From positions 16,331,001 through 16,395,000 of the forward strand of contig CM042020.1 in the NCBI GenBank assembly GCA_023525975.1: a stretch of 64,000 nucleotides of DNA. Reading direction: 5' to 3'. This DNA comes from Smallanthus sonchifolius (taxonomy: Eukaryota > Streptophyta > Magnoliopsida > Asterales > Asteraceae). Shown in pieces: positions 1-9,645 of this stretch; the stretch's first letter is position 1; every line of letters starts with the position of its first letter. The translations under genes were made by a program, and so were the position numbers. The notes beneath the pieces were generated by a model, which saw only the letters and a program-made list of their open reading frames with translations, was not told the DNA's origin and did not search any database.

Positions 1-536
1 ACTAGGTAGTTTCGATAGATGCGTCCATATCGAAACTAGTAGTTTCGACTGTGCAGTCTTCTTCCCCAAACAGAACCCTAGATCTGGTCCCTTTGTTCTA
101 ATCGATCAAGCTATGAACTTTTTACGTTCGAAATGTTCCATTTTCCCCCATGAACCCAAACCCGTGGTTTGTTTCCAGTTTCACACGTAAAAATCTAAAC
201 CTTTACTCGATTATTAACCCGAAACCCGAAAGTTACAAAAACTCAGATTTAGGCATAATAATTACCTGTTATAGCTTCCTTCTCGTTCCTTTATGCTCCA
301 GAGATGTTGAGCAACAATCCTCGAGACTTTGAGCTTGATCCGAGCTTTCTCTCTCTAGACGATCTCTCTCTCTCTCTCTCTAAGGTTCTTGCGCAGGAAG
401 AAAATGAAGGACACAGGAGGAAATGGCTACTGATTAGAAGGGTTCTTCTCAGTTTTCGGGCCCATGGGCCGGCCCCTAGCCAAGCCCACCTTCCTTTTTC
501 TTTTATTTGGGTTTTTATTTATTTTGGGATGTTACA
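1..536 (-). repeat. 3' LTR (partial) of minus-strand Tekay-type element
   Basis: This is the end of a long terminal repeat that continues outside the window. Read on the minus strand it begins TGTAACATCCC at position 536, the usual opening of Tekay LTRs, directly after a purine tract and the end of the pol ORF at 577. It contains hairpin-like TCGAAACTA/TAGTTTCGA motifs near 1-50, the same motif family as the LTRs of the Tekay element at 7779-18697, so the two elements are probably related. A (CT)n run lies at 357-381. The far LTR border, TSD and 5' LTR cannot be seen. Confidence 0.8.
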
Positions 537-553
537 AGTCTACCCCTCTTACG
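537..553 (-). promoter_or_regulatory. Polypurine tract of minus-strand Tekay element
   Basis: On the minus strand a purine-rich stretch (AAGAGGGG followed by TAGACT) sits immediately before the TG that opens the LTR at 536. This is the expected place for the plus-strand DNA primer of an LTR retrotransposon. The purine run is followed by a few mixed bases, so the exact primer end is uncertain. Confidence 0.6.
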
Positions 554-576
554 AAAGGTTTCGTCCTCGAAACCTG

Positions 577-3500
577 TTATAAGTCAAACAGGTGCGGGTA
601 CGACTCTTTCATTTCTGTCTCGGTTTCCCACGTAGCTTCTGACCCTTTACGATGCTTCCATTGTACTTTGACTAACTGTATCACTTTATTCCGTAACCGC
701 TTTTCTTTCCTGTCTAGTATGGCGACGGGTTCCTCGATGTAATTGAGGCTATTATCTATCTCGATGTCGTCAAGTGTCACATGCGCTGATTCGTCGGCCA
801 AGCACTTGCGCAAGTGCGACACGTGGAAGGTTGGGTGAATTCCACTAAGCTCATCCGGTAATTCTAACCGGTAAGCGACTTCACCAACTCGCGCTAGTAT
901 TTTGAAGGGTCCGACGAATCTTGGGCTTAACTTCCCTCTCTTTCTGAATCGTATGATCCCCTTCCAGGGAGATACCTTCAATAGTACTTGATCCCCGACA
1001 TTGAATTCGATTGGTCTCCGCCTCCTATCTGCGTAGGACTTTTGACGGTCCTGTGCAGCTTTCATTCTGGCCTTGATCTGGTCAAACTTTACAGAGGTTG
1101 TTGTGACTACCTCTAAACTTCCCAATTCTTTCTGTCCTACCTCCCCCCAACAGACCGGGGTTCGACATCTTCTACCATACAACATTTCGTAAGGCGGCAT
1201 ACCAATAGTGGTGTGGTGGCTGTTGTTGTAGGAGAACTCTGCCAATGGTAGGTGACTATCCCAACTGCCACCAAAGTCTATAATGCATGCGCGGAGCATA
1301 TCCTCCAACGTCTGGATGGTCCTTTCTGATTGCCCATCCGTCTGTGGGTGATAAGCCGTGCTGATGTTTAACCTCGTACCCATTGACTCATGAAATCTTT
1401 TCCAGAATCTCGATGTAAATCGCGTGTCCCGGTCAGATACAATTGATAACGGTACGCCATGTCGAGAGACAATTTCATTGATAAATACTTCTGCCAACTT
1501 CTCAGATGAATACGTTTCGCGAATTGGCAAGAAATGTGCACTCTTTGTCAGACGATCCACTATAACCCAAATCGTATCATGGCCTTTTGCTGTGCGGGGC
1601 AGCTTTGTAATAAAGTCCATGGTGATACGCTCCCACTTCCATTCGGGTATTTCCAGAGGCTGGATCTTCCCGTACGGTTTCTGATGCTCTGCTTTAACTT
1701 GTGAGCAAGTCAGACACTTGCTTACATATCCGGTCACATCATTCTTCATGTTAGGCCACCAATACTCTTTTTTCAAATCCTGGTACATTTTCGTGGTTCC
1801 TGGGTGGATGGAATATCGAGACTTATGGGCCTCGTCAAGTACTTTGGCCCTAAGCTCTCCGCCCTTCGGTACCCACATGCGACCACACCTGGTCCTCACT
1901 CCATGAGTGTTTAATTCCAACTTTGTCTGTTGACCGACCATTCTTTCTTTCTTTATGTTCTCTTCCTTTAGTGCTTCCTTCTGTGCTGCTTCTAGCTCTG
2001 TCATAAAATCTGGGGTTATCACTAACTGGTACGCTTTTACCCTAATAGGAGAACGATTCTCCTTACGACTTAGGGCATCAGCGACCACATTCGCCTTTCC
2101 CGGGTGGTATAGGATCTCACAGTCATAGTCCTTCAGCAATTCTAACCACCGCCTTTGCCGCATATTCAGGTCTTTCTGTTCGAAGAAATACTTCAAGCTC
2201 TTGTGATCCGAATAAATCGTGCATTTCACCCCGTAGAGGTAATGCCTCCAAATCTTTAACGCAAAAACAACTGCCGCGAGCTCCAAATCGTGAGTCGGGT
2301 AGTTAATTTCGTGGATCTTTAGCTGTCGTGACGCATACGCGATCACCTTTCCCCTCTGCATCAAAACACACCCTAACCCTTGTCCCGATGCGTCAGAATA
2401 TACTACCAGGTCCTCGTTACCGTCGGGTAGTGCTAACACTGGGGCTTGGGTCAACTTCTTCTTTAACTCTTCAAATGCTTTGGACTGAGCCTGACCCCAT
2501 TCGTACTTTACTTCTTTACGTGTCAACTTTGTCAGTGGCGAAGCTATTCTCGAGAAGTCCTGAATGAACCTTCGATAGTAACCTGCCAATCCCAGAAAAC
2601 TCCGAATCTCGGTTGGCGTCTTCGGGGTTTCCCATTCCTGTACTGCCTCTATCTTAGCCGGGTCAACCATAATGCCGTCTGCGTTGATAACGTGACCTAA
2701 GAATTGGACTTCCTTAAGCCAGAACGCGCATTTGGAGAACTTGGCATACAACTTTTCTTTTTGTAGCGTCTCTAGTACTTCTCGAAGATGACAAGCATGA
2801 TCACCTTCACTTTTCGAATAAATGAGTATGTCGTCTATAAACACTATCACCGACCTATCTAGCATCGGTCTACACACCTGGTTCATCATACTCATGAATG
2901 CTGCCGGAGCGTTCGTCAAGCCGAAAGACATCACGCGAAACTCGTAATGCCCATAACGCGTGCGAAACGCTGTCTTAGGTATGTCCTCTTCCCTTACCTT
3001 TAACTGATGATATCCCGACCGCAGATCGATCTTGGAGAACCATCTGGCGCCCTGTAGTTGGTCGAACAGATCATCGATCCTTGGTAGCAGATATTTGTTC
3101 TTTACTGTACGCTTGTTCAACTCTCTGTAGTCGATGCACATTCTCATGGCACCATCTTTCTTCTTTACGAACAGAACCGGAGCACCCCATGGAGAAATGC
3201 TTGGTCTGATAAATCCTCTATCCAAAAGTTCTTCCAACTGTACCATCAGCTCTTTCATCTCCAGAGGTGCAAGTCGGTACGGTGCTTTAGCCACGGGCTG
3301 GGCACCTGGCACTAAGTCTATCTGGAACTTTGTCTCCCGGTCAGGTGGTAACCCAGGCAACTCCTCAGGAAACACCCCCGGAAAATTACATACAACTGGT
3401 ACGTCTTTTAACTCTCTCACCTTTACATCATTGTCTATCACATAGGCCAGGTAGGCCTCGCATCCGCGCCCTATATACTTCTCTGCCTTTATCATTGATA

Positions 3501-4062
3501 TGACGTTCGTTAGTGAACCGTCGCGATCCCCGTACACCAAAACCTCGCCACCGTCTGGAGCTTTGAGCTGAACTATCTTTCGTCTACATATTATCCGGGC
3601 TTCGTTGGCAGCTAACCAATCCATACCCAAAACTATATCGAATCCTCCCAAGGTCATAACATACAACCTAACTGGGAATCTATGGCCATGAATCTTTATC
3701 GTGCAATTATCTACCAATTCACTTACTATCGTGGTCTTGCCCACTGCGGTTTCCACATTAAAGGCCTGCTCTACCCTAGTAACTTTGCATTTCATTCTTT
3801 TACACTTAGAAGATGATATAAAACTCCTACTGGCACCCGAATCAAATAATACTGAAACATAAGTGTGGTCAAGGATGAACGTACCTGACACAACATCTGG
3901 GTCTCCCCTAGCCTCCTCCTGTGTCAGTGCATACGCCCGGGTCCTTGCCTTCGGCTTCTCAGGTTCTTTACCCTTTTCGGTGCCAGTAGCCTTGGGTTTC
4001 CGCCGTCTGTGGGTACCCACATGGATCTTCCCTCTGCCACAATCCGTCGTCTCCGCCGTCAT
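577..4062 (-). CDS. Ty3/Gypsy (Tekay-type) pol polyprotein, open but lacking gag
   Basis: An uninterrupted 1161-codon frame carrying retrotransposon enzymes. Order: basic linker, aspartic protease with DSGA near residues 74-77, reverse transcriptase with FIDDILIYS near 405, RNase H, integrase with HHCC finger and the DRLTKSAHFLP region near 830, and a C-terminal chromodomain-like segment in the last ~60 residues. The family normally has gag and a zinc knuckle upstream; both are missing. The ORF's first ATG lies in host-derived sequence, so the native protein did not start there. The junction with host DNA is near 4010-4030. No stop or frameshift is seen, unlike every other element here. It could be transcribed only from the neighbouring host promoter or read-through, because no 5' LTR is present. 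Confidence 0.9.
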   Translation of the reverse strand: MTAETTDCGRGKIHVGTHRRRKPKATGTEKGKEPEKPKARTRAYALTQEEARGDPDVVSGTFILDHTYVSVLFDSGASRSFISSSKCKRMKCKVTRVEQAFNVETAVGKTTIVSELVDNCTIKIHGHRFPVRLYVMTLGGFDIVLGMDWLAANEARIICRRKIVQLKAPDGGEVLVYGDRDGSLTNVISMIKAEKYIGRGCEAYLAYVIDNDVKVRELKDVPVVCNFPGVFPEELPGLPPDRETKFQIDLVPGAQPVAKAPYRLAPLEMKELMVQLEELLDRGFIRPSISPWGAPVLFVKKKDGAMRMCIDYRELNKRTVKNKYLLPRIDDLFDQLQGARWFSKIDLRSGYHQLKVREEDIPKTAFRTRYGHYEFRVMSFGLTNAPAAFMSMMNQVCRPMLDRSVIVFIDDILIYSKSEGDHACHLREVLETLQKEKLYAKFSKCAFWLKEVQFLGHVINADGIMVDPAKIEAVQEWETPKTPTEIRSFLGLAGYYRRFIQDFSRIASPLTKLTRKEVKYEWGQAQSKAFEELKKKLTQAPVLALPDGNEDLVVYSDASGQGLGCVLMQRGKVIAYASRQLKIHEINYPTHDLELAAVVFALKIWRHYLYGVKCTIYSDHKSLKYFFEQKDLNMRQRRWLELLKDYDCEILYHPGKANVVADALSRKENRSPIRVKAYQLVITPDFMTELEAAQKEALKEENIKKERMVGQQTKLELNTHGVRTRCGRMWVPKGGELRAKVLDEAHKSRYSIHPGTTKMYQDLKKEYWWPNMKNDVTGYVSKCLTCSQVKAEHQKPYGKIQPLEIPEWKWERITMDFITKLPRTAKGHDTIWVIVDRLTKSAHFLPIRETYSSEKLAEVFINEIVSRHGVPLSIVSDRDTRFTSRFWKRFHESMGTRLNISTAYHPQTDGQSERTIQTLEDMLRACIIDFGGSWDSHLPLAEFSYNNSHHTTIGMPPYEMLYGRRCRTPVCWGEVGQKELGSLEVVTTTSVKFDQIKARMKAAQDRQKSYADRRRRPIEFNVGDQVLLKVSPWKGIIRFRKRGKLSPRFVGPFKILARVGEVAYRLELPDELSGIHPTFHVSHLRKCLADESAHVTLDDIEIDNSLNYIEEPVAILDRKEKRLRNKVIQLVKVQWKHRKGSEATWETETEMKESYPHLFDL

Positions 4063-4339
4063 CTCTTAGGTTTCCGGCGCCTCCGGTACTCCTTTTCCGG
4101 TGACGCATCATGATCGCCTTGTTGCTTATGGTGGCGATCAGCTTCTTCGGCCGTTGGATCATCGGAGACTCCGATGAAATTTTTGAGTTGTCCTTCAGCT
4201 TTCGAGAAGCTATAATAGCTTGTTTGGCGCAGAGCAGCCATAGAGTTGCGATTGATTGCATAACGCCGGTGGCGATGCGTTTAGTCTTCCCGCCGGTGGA
4301 GTCGTCGCCGGAAGTGTGACGTAGGGTTATACTCTTCAT
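4013..4339 (-). pseudogene. Host gene 5' fragment (first ~100 codons), truncated by retroelement
   Basis: A GC-rich frame starts at an ATG at 4339, about 60 bases downstream of a TATA box. It encodes a small basic protein with an ATLWLLCAKQAIIASRKLKD segment, then KKLIATISNKAIMM, then a glycine/aspartate linker ending GGDDGLWQRE. This arrangement reminds me of a family of small uncharacterised plant proteins in which LWQ(R/K) is followed by a conserved ILMG..C.P block; that is from memory. Here the match stops after WQRE and the frame soon enters Tekay pol sequence in another phase, ending at 3968. The 3' half of the gene is absent. A nested ATG at 4241 in another frame is a shadow. Confidence 0.5.
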
Positions 4340-4401
4340 GTTGGAAGCACTGGCACAGGAAACGGTTGCAAAGTTGTAATATGCTAAGAATGTAGTGTGT
4401 G

Positions 4402-4411
4402 GTATATATAG
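4402..4411 (-). promoter_or_regulatory. TATA box of the truncated host gene
   Basis: Read on the minus strand the sequence is CTATATATACC, a strong TATA box. It lies about 65 bases upstream of the ATG at 4339, leaving room for transcription start near 4370 and a short 5' UTR. It is followed by ordinary, non-LTR sequence up to the MULE end at 4498, so this looks like a native host promoter. Confidence 0.55.
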
Positions 4412-5067
4412 GTGAGAGGATGTGAGAGGTAACCGGCAGTAACCGGTGATTTTGTAGGGTTTTACCTGCTCAAATTATTATGTTTTTATTTTATCTTGAG
4501 TAAATTACTATTCGATGCTGACGTTTGACCATTTTAACTATTTGAGTTTCTTATGTTTAAATTCGTCTCTTTTAACTCCGACGTTTCATTTTTACTTCTG
4601 TTTGATTCCAGATGACTAACTCTGTTAGTTTTTCTGTTAATGTTTTAAGTAAAAGACCAAAATACCCTCAGGGACTCAAATTGTAAAAATTACTTTTATT
4701 TTTGCCAACCCACTATCTTCACCTTTTTGTCTTCACGACCTCCATCATCTCCGGCAACCACCACCACCACCACCACCAGGGACTGCTTCATGTTCTCCAT
4801 TGTTCGCAATTATGAACAAGCAACTGTTTACAAGAACATGTCTCAACCACTTGATCAACAAATCCTTCCGACCCTGTTGAAATCATAACCTTTGAATCCT
4901 CCCCAACTTTCACAACAGAAATTATCCGATCAATATTTTGTTTACCATTCTGTTGTTCCAAACAAAGCCATTTCTGAATAAAATTAGGGCAAAATTAAGG
5001 CTAAAATTAGGGCAAATCAGGCTTTGCAAACTACAGAATAAGATGTACATGATTTGAGAAAACGTAC

Positions 5068-5224
5068 CGGGAAACTGCCAGGGATCGTGTTTGTAGAGAT
5101 AAACGTCGGTGATAATCGGCGGTGGTGGCGGAACGGTAAGAATCTCTGATGTTGATTGGGATTTACGGCCAGAGGTAATGAACAATGAAAACCCTAGCCG
5201 CCAGCGTCTTCGACCATCCTCCAC
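5068..5224 (-). pseudogene. Probable captured NAC-domain gene fragment (exon 1 end and splice donor)
   Basis: The minus-strand frame that begins at 5224 contains PPPPPIITDVYLYKHDPWQ followed by FPG. The I.DV.LYK.DPW.LP pattern is typical of NAC transcription-factor domains just before their first intron. Right after the PG codons the DNA reads G|GTACGTTTTC, a good splice donor, which is where NAC first exons end. The downstream 140 bases are AT-rich and stay open only by chance. The earlier NAC signature (PPGFRF.PTDEEL) is not visible; the upstream part reads differently, so only a small piece was captured. It lies inside the MULE. Identification rests on one motif. Confidence 0.45.
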
Positions 5225-5284
5225 CGTGTAAGAATCTTTGAAAACCCTAGCCGCCAGTGTCTTCGACCATCCTCCACCGTGTGT
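5187..5284. repeat. 53-bp direct tandem duplication inside the MULE
   Basis: The segment starting GAAAACCCTAGCCGCCAG occurs at 5187 and again at 5240, with only one difference over about 43 bases. The offset is 53 bases. It looks like a recent local duplication of a captured 5'-UTR-like sequence (AAACCCTAG is common in plant leaders). Confidence 0.85.
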
Positions 5285-5791
5285 CGCCAGAAACGCGATG
5301 TCGTCACTAGACCACCGGACGTTTCTGCAAGTTCCGCCGCCGCCTATGTCCTTGTTCTCCTCTCGGCCGTCGAACGATTACACCATCATCGCTCCTCGCA
5401 GTGGTTTCCCGTCACGCCGTCTTCACTGAAGGAGATGGACTAGTGGGTGCTAGGCTCCATGAATATATTTGACAGCAGGGGGGTAGTGGTGGTGGTGGTG
5501 GTGGTGGTGGTGAAGAGAGAGGGTAGAAGAGAGGTGGTGGTGGTGTTGTTGGTGGTGGTGGAGAAGAGATGGTAGAATATATAATGTGTTTTTAACCATT
5601 TGAGTCCCTGAGGGTATTTTGGTTATTTCAGAAAAAATTAACAGAAAAACTAACAGAGTTAGTCATCTGGACTCAAATATAAGCAAAAATGAAACGTCAG
5701 GGTTAAAAAAGACGAATTTAAATATAAGGGAATCAAATAGTTAAAATGGTCAAACGCCAGGGACTCATATAGTAATTTACTCTTTTATTTT

Positions 5792-5971
5792 TTTTTCTTT
5801 ATTGCATCACCATATAATTAAACAATAAGCTGCTAATTAATTCTGTCTTAAAAATAATCAGGCTTTCTTATTAATTGTTTATGTATAAGTCTATAACATA
5901 TAATGGTAATCATTATTCTATTTTGACTTCTATTATATGCAATGTATATAACTTCCATTTAAAACACAATG

Positions 5972-6005
<34 letters not shown>

Positions 6006-6084
6006 CAAAAAAATAGGAGTCAGGAACCATGTGTTTCATATGTGAAAAACTATTAAAAATTTTATTTTCACATATGAAAAACTC
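5792..6084. other. AT-rich spacer with (TA)n microsatellite
   Basis: No gene is visible. The stretch is strongly AT-rich and holds a (TA)n run at about 5977-6003. The sequence around 6040-6075 contains two copies of a CATATGTGAAAAACT-like motif in opposite orientation. Confidence 0.6.
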
Positions 6085-6655
6085 ATTTGTTAATGGAATT
6101 ATAATATAAAAAATACATAAAAGACAAAATTACTTTTTAAAATGATGAGAGATTCTGAATTCCATTAAAATGGGAAGGGATTTTGAATTTCAATAGTTGA
6201 GAGATTTGGTTGAAATTAATTTCAATTTCAATTCCTTCTATTGGCCAACCAAACATATCAAGAAATAAAATTTAAATTCCAATTCCATTAAAATCCCATG
6301 AATTCCTCACAACCAAACAGAACTTATGGGCATGTTTGATTGATAGAAATTAATGAGATTTTAGTGAAATTGGAATTTAAATTCCAATCATTGACTTGTA
6401 TGGTTGGGTAAAAGAAGGGATTTAAGTATGAATTAATTTCAACAAAATCTCTCAACTAATGGAATTCAAAATCCCTTCTTATTTCATTGGAATTCAGAAT
6501 CGCTTATCATTTTAAGGAGTAATTTTGTCTTTTAGATATTTTTACATTACAATTCCATTAACAAATATGCAAACCAAAACACATTATGGATTTCGAAGGA
6601 ATCCTTTAAATTCCAAATCCAATTCCAACGAATTCTATGAAACAAACGCCACCTA
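6085..6655. mobile_element. Long imperfect palindrome, probably two MITE copies tail to tail
   Basis: Sequence from about 6085 to 6320 is the approximate reverse complement of 6345 to 6575. Paired blocks include TTTGTTAATGGAATT with AATTCCATTAACAAA, and GAGAGATTTGGTTGAAATTAAT with ATTAATTTCAACAAAATCTCTC. The centre near 6322-6340 separates the arms. The right unit has ends GGGCATGTTTGATTG (6328) and CAAACGCC (about 6650), resembling MITE termini of the GGG..GTTTGG type. No TSD was established. No coding capacity. Confidence 0.6.
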
Positions 6656-6668
6656 AAGGTTTTATGGA

Positions 6669-7778
6669 TGATATCAGTGTGATGTAGTGCGAAGCATACA
6701 TCTTATTTCCTATTGTATTATTTTAGTTTCGTTTTGAGTCATTTAATTTCGTTTTGAGTCTTTGTCATGTTACAGGTGCTCATGATGACTACAAGTCAAA
6801 TCCCGAGGAACCCGAGCAAGAGAATGAAGCCCATGGAAATAAAGATAAAAAGTTGGTTTTTTGATCCCTCGCGGTACGCAAAAGGAGGAGAAGAGATGTC
6901 TCGCCGTACGCGAGGAAGAACAAAACCGGGCGCGACTAAATTGTCCTTCGCGGTATGCGAAGGACTGGGGACAATCTCTCGCGATACGCGAGGGCCTGAA
7001 ATTCCGTAAAACCCAAGATTTTGAAATTAAAAAGATTTTGATAGCCATTCTTTGAGAGGTTCGTCTTTTAGCCGTCTGGAGAGGTTCTTTGGGCGATTTT
7101 GAGGTGGAAGAAGGCAATCAAGGTCAAAGGTTGGAGCTTTGGAGATCGAATTGGTTAGAAATCATTAGTTCGGTTTACGATTCTCTTACTTGTGTCTTTG
7201 ATCAGTTTGTTTGAGATTATGTTTGGATCAAATACTTCTGTGTTTCTGGTTTTAAGCATGTTTCTTGGCTAAACACTTGATACTATCTAGGTTTATGATG
7301 AATACTTAGTAAAGTTTTGATTTTTATCGGTTTTGTATTCGTTTGAAAGGATTAATGATTTTGTAAAGATCTTGGATTGATATTTATGATGGTTATGTAT
7401 GTTTAGATGTGTTCTATAATTGATTATTGTTCCATATGCTGCCTGTTGGATGTCTTCCAGTTATAGTTGCATATTTTAGATCATTGATTGTGTGTTTGTG
7501 ATTGATTTTGTAGTTTGCTAGACGTAGTATTCCATAGGAACGGTGATTGAGAGTAGATTTGATCTGAGTGTTCTTCTTATCTCGATACCCGAAAGGTGAG
7601 AGGTAATCGGTAAGTCTTCGTATTAGGATTCTGATTGTTAACTATCTGAGAGGAAGTTTCCTTAGGTTCTTAGTAATTGTTGCTAGTCCGAGTCATAGCT
7701 TGTTGATTTGAGATTACCCTGTGCATCTCTGATGTATTGTGGACATTGAGGCCGAGAGGTGATTTGTCTGTTGGATAC
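6669..7778 (+). repeat. Left part of an Athila-like solo LTR split by Tekay insertion
   Basis: This 1.1-kb stretch together with 18698-19232 makes about 1.65 kb of sequence that is not host-gene-like and has no ORF. It begins TGATATCAG and has the T-rich style of Athila LTRs (compare 57290-58315). The Tekay element at 7779-18697 interrupts it. No TSD was found around the combined unit, so solo-LTR status and exact ends are inference. It includes a cluster of CGCG palindromes near 6867-6994. Confidence 0.45.
6867..6994. repeat. Cluster of four TCGCG-N-TACGCGA palindromes
   Basis: Four short imperfect palindromes occur within about 130 bases: CTCGCGGTACGC, CTCGCCGTACGCGAG, CTTCGCGGTATGCGAAG and CTCGCGATACGCGAG. 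Each could form a stem of 5-7 bp. CpG density is far above the AT-rich surroundings. They lie in the Athila-like LTR. Confidence 0.75.
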
Positions 7779-7989
7779 TGTGACACCCAGCATTTCAGGT
7801 CAATACCCACATTTCATAAACGCACGTTCATAATTATTATTTCCTGATATTTTATTTTGACTAAGTAAAGTCAAGAAGTCTAGCAAAGAAGTTTGTTCCA
7901 AGTCTAGTAAACCGTAAAGAGTTACTAGAAAAAGTAAGCAGGATAACCCGACTTAATGCGAACGTAAATGGTTAAATAAAATAACCAGA

Positions 7990-8036
<47 letters not shown>

Positions 8037-8654
8037 CACAGAATTTACGTTGAGCCAAGATTCTAATATTTTCTTCAACGAGCCATAAAATGGTTAAAAA
8101 TTATAATACCGTGAAGAATCGAAATTGAATTAAATTACCCCTTTAAAACTCTAATTGATACTAATACCATAATAAATTAATATTTAAAAATTGGTTATCA
8201 TTAACCCCTAAACTACTTCTTGACTTTCTTGGCCGAGAGTCAGGGGAGCCATGCTCCCACTTGCCTGATTCACTTTGATTCAGATGAAAACCATACCCTT
8301 CAGTCGAAACTTCACCATTCCTTTCAAACCTTCTCTTTTCTTACGACAAATTCCCAATTCCCTTTCAAATCGAAGTCCAGTTTTAAAGCGAAAATCACCA
8401 TAATTCGGTGTCATAAGGAGAATTTCAAGTGTTCTAGAAGAAAGCTCAACAAAAGAATTCAAGACTATCTTCTCTGTTTCTCAGAAACCATTCCCTGTTT
8501 GAGGTAAAAACTCGCTATTATCGCTTTTATTTTCTTTAAAAACCGTAACTGAACATACAAATCGTTCAAACGCAAGTAAGATAACAAGAAAACTGTGTCA
8601 AACTCAAGATTTGAACATAAAAATATACAGAGTGAATTCTGTAAATCAAAGTGC

Positions 8655-8987
8655 AGGTATCGAAACTATAGTTTCGATACCTGTTGGTCAATCGAAACTG
8701 GGAGTTTCGATACCTATTGATCGAAACTAGGAGTTTCGATACCAGTTATTCAATCGAAACTAGGAGTTTCGATACCGGTTGTTCTATCGAAACTAGGAGT
8801 TTCGATATCTATTTACTCAATTGAAACTAGAAAGTTTCGATACCTGTGTACAATCGAAACTAGGTAGTTTTGATACTATTCTTGCCAATCGAAACTAGGT
8901 AGTTTCGATACCTGTTTTGCCCTGTCGAAACTAGGAAGTTTCGACATCTGTTCTGTTCAATCGAAACTAAGAAAGTTTCGATACCTG
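8655..8987. repeat. Array of ten TCGAAACT..AGTTTCGA hairpins in the LTR
   Basis: Ten imperfect palindromes occur in 333 bases, each TCGAAACT, a 2-5 base loop (often AGG), then AGTTTCGA and usually TACC. Spacing is about 30-38 bases. Loops and stems vary slightly: three copies carry a mutated arm (TTGAAACT, or AGTTTTGA). The array is repeated in the 3' LTR at about 16979-17308, and motifs of the same kind are in the LTR at 1-50. It is not CRISPR: the unit is itself palindromic and spacers are not unique. Confidence 0.95.
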
Positions 8988-9645
8988 TTTATTAGCCCCA
9001 TAAGGCTGTAACTCAGAACTATTTTCATAACAAAACAAGGTTGGAAAAACTAAAAAGATAATTAAAACAAAAGTAATCAGATCGGCCAAGTCAAGTGAAC
9101 AATTTGCGTTTAAGACGGGTAGTCTAAACGTGTATGTTATCCTTGTGTAATTAGGATACGGATAGGCGAATCTGCCGTCATTCAAATATTTGCTAGCATT
9201 CATACTGTCGAGGTGAGTTTCACTAATTCCCCTTTTTTCTAAAGTTTTGAAATGATTTGGGGTGGAAACATACTTGTAAAAGACTTTTGTGTATAAATGA
9301 ATGGAACTAATGATCTGACCGTATGTATGTATTGAGGGAACAATAAAGCGCTTAAAGTCCTCTTAATAAATTAGTAACCATTAGCTATGGATTTAGCCCG
9401 GGATTATATGAATAGTACTATTGGGGGTGACGCCTCCGGTCATGGTTAGTCGCGCTAACCAGGGGTCAAAATGGCCGAATGACCGCATATTGTCTTACTC
9501 ACAGAAAGGCGAGGGGAGGCACAGAAAGTTGGGGTTTGGTTACGGTCTCGTACATTACATACTATTTTGTATTCCTTGCAAGCTTACAAATGGGGTCGAT
9601 AGATCGGATTAGTAATCATATTCATTGGTAATACATACAAAAGAG

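Larger units (their letters stand above)
4498..5782. mobile_element. MULE-type (Pack-MULE-like) non-autonomous transposon
   Basis: The ends are inverted repeats: GAGTAAATTACTAT at 4498 and its complement ending at 5782. Similarity extends inward about 190 bases, including the CTAACTCTGTTAGTTTTTCTGTTAA block near 4617 and its complement near 5640. Flanking 9-base direct repeats are ttttatctt (4489-4497) and ttttatttt (5783-5791), one mismatch; 9 bp is the Mutator hallmark. Trinucleotide runs (CCA)n near 4757-4780 and (GGT)n near 5486-5512 are also in inverted positions. The interior is GC-richer than the flanks and carries gene-like fragments, including a NAC-like exon end. No transposase is present. 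Confidence 0.75.

Noticed and set aside
3134..3445. Plus-strand ORF of 103 codons opposite Tekay pol
   Set aside because: Antisense shadow of the RT region; the same kind of shadow occurs opposite the second Tekay at 13272-13523.
4922..5067. 3' half of the 100-codon minus ORF as part of the NAC-like protein
   Set aside because: It follows a good splice donor, is AT-rich and has hydrophobic low-complexity content, so it is more likely intron.
8655..8987. Hairpin array resembling a CRISPR array
   Set aside because: The repeat unit is itself the palindrome, spacers are not unique, it recurs in both LTRs, and the sequence is a plant retrotransposon.
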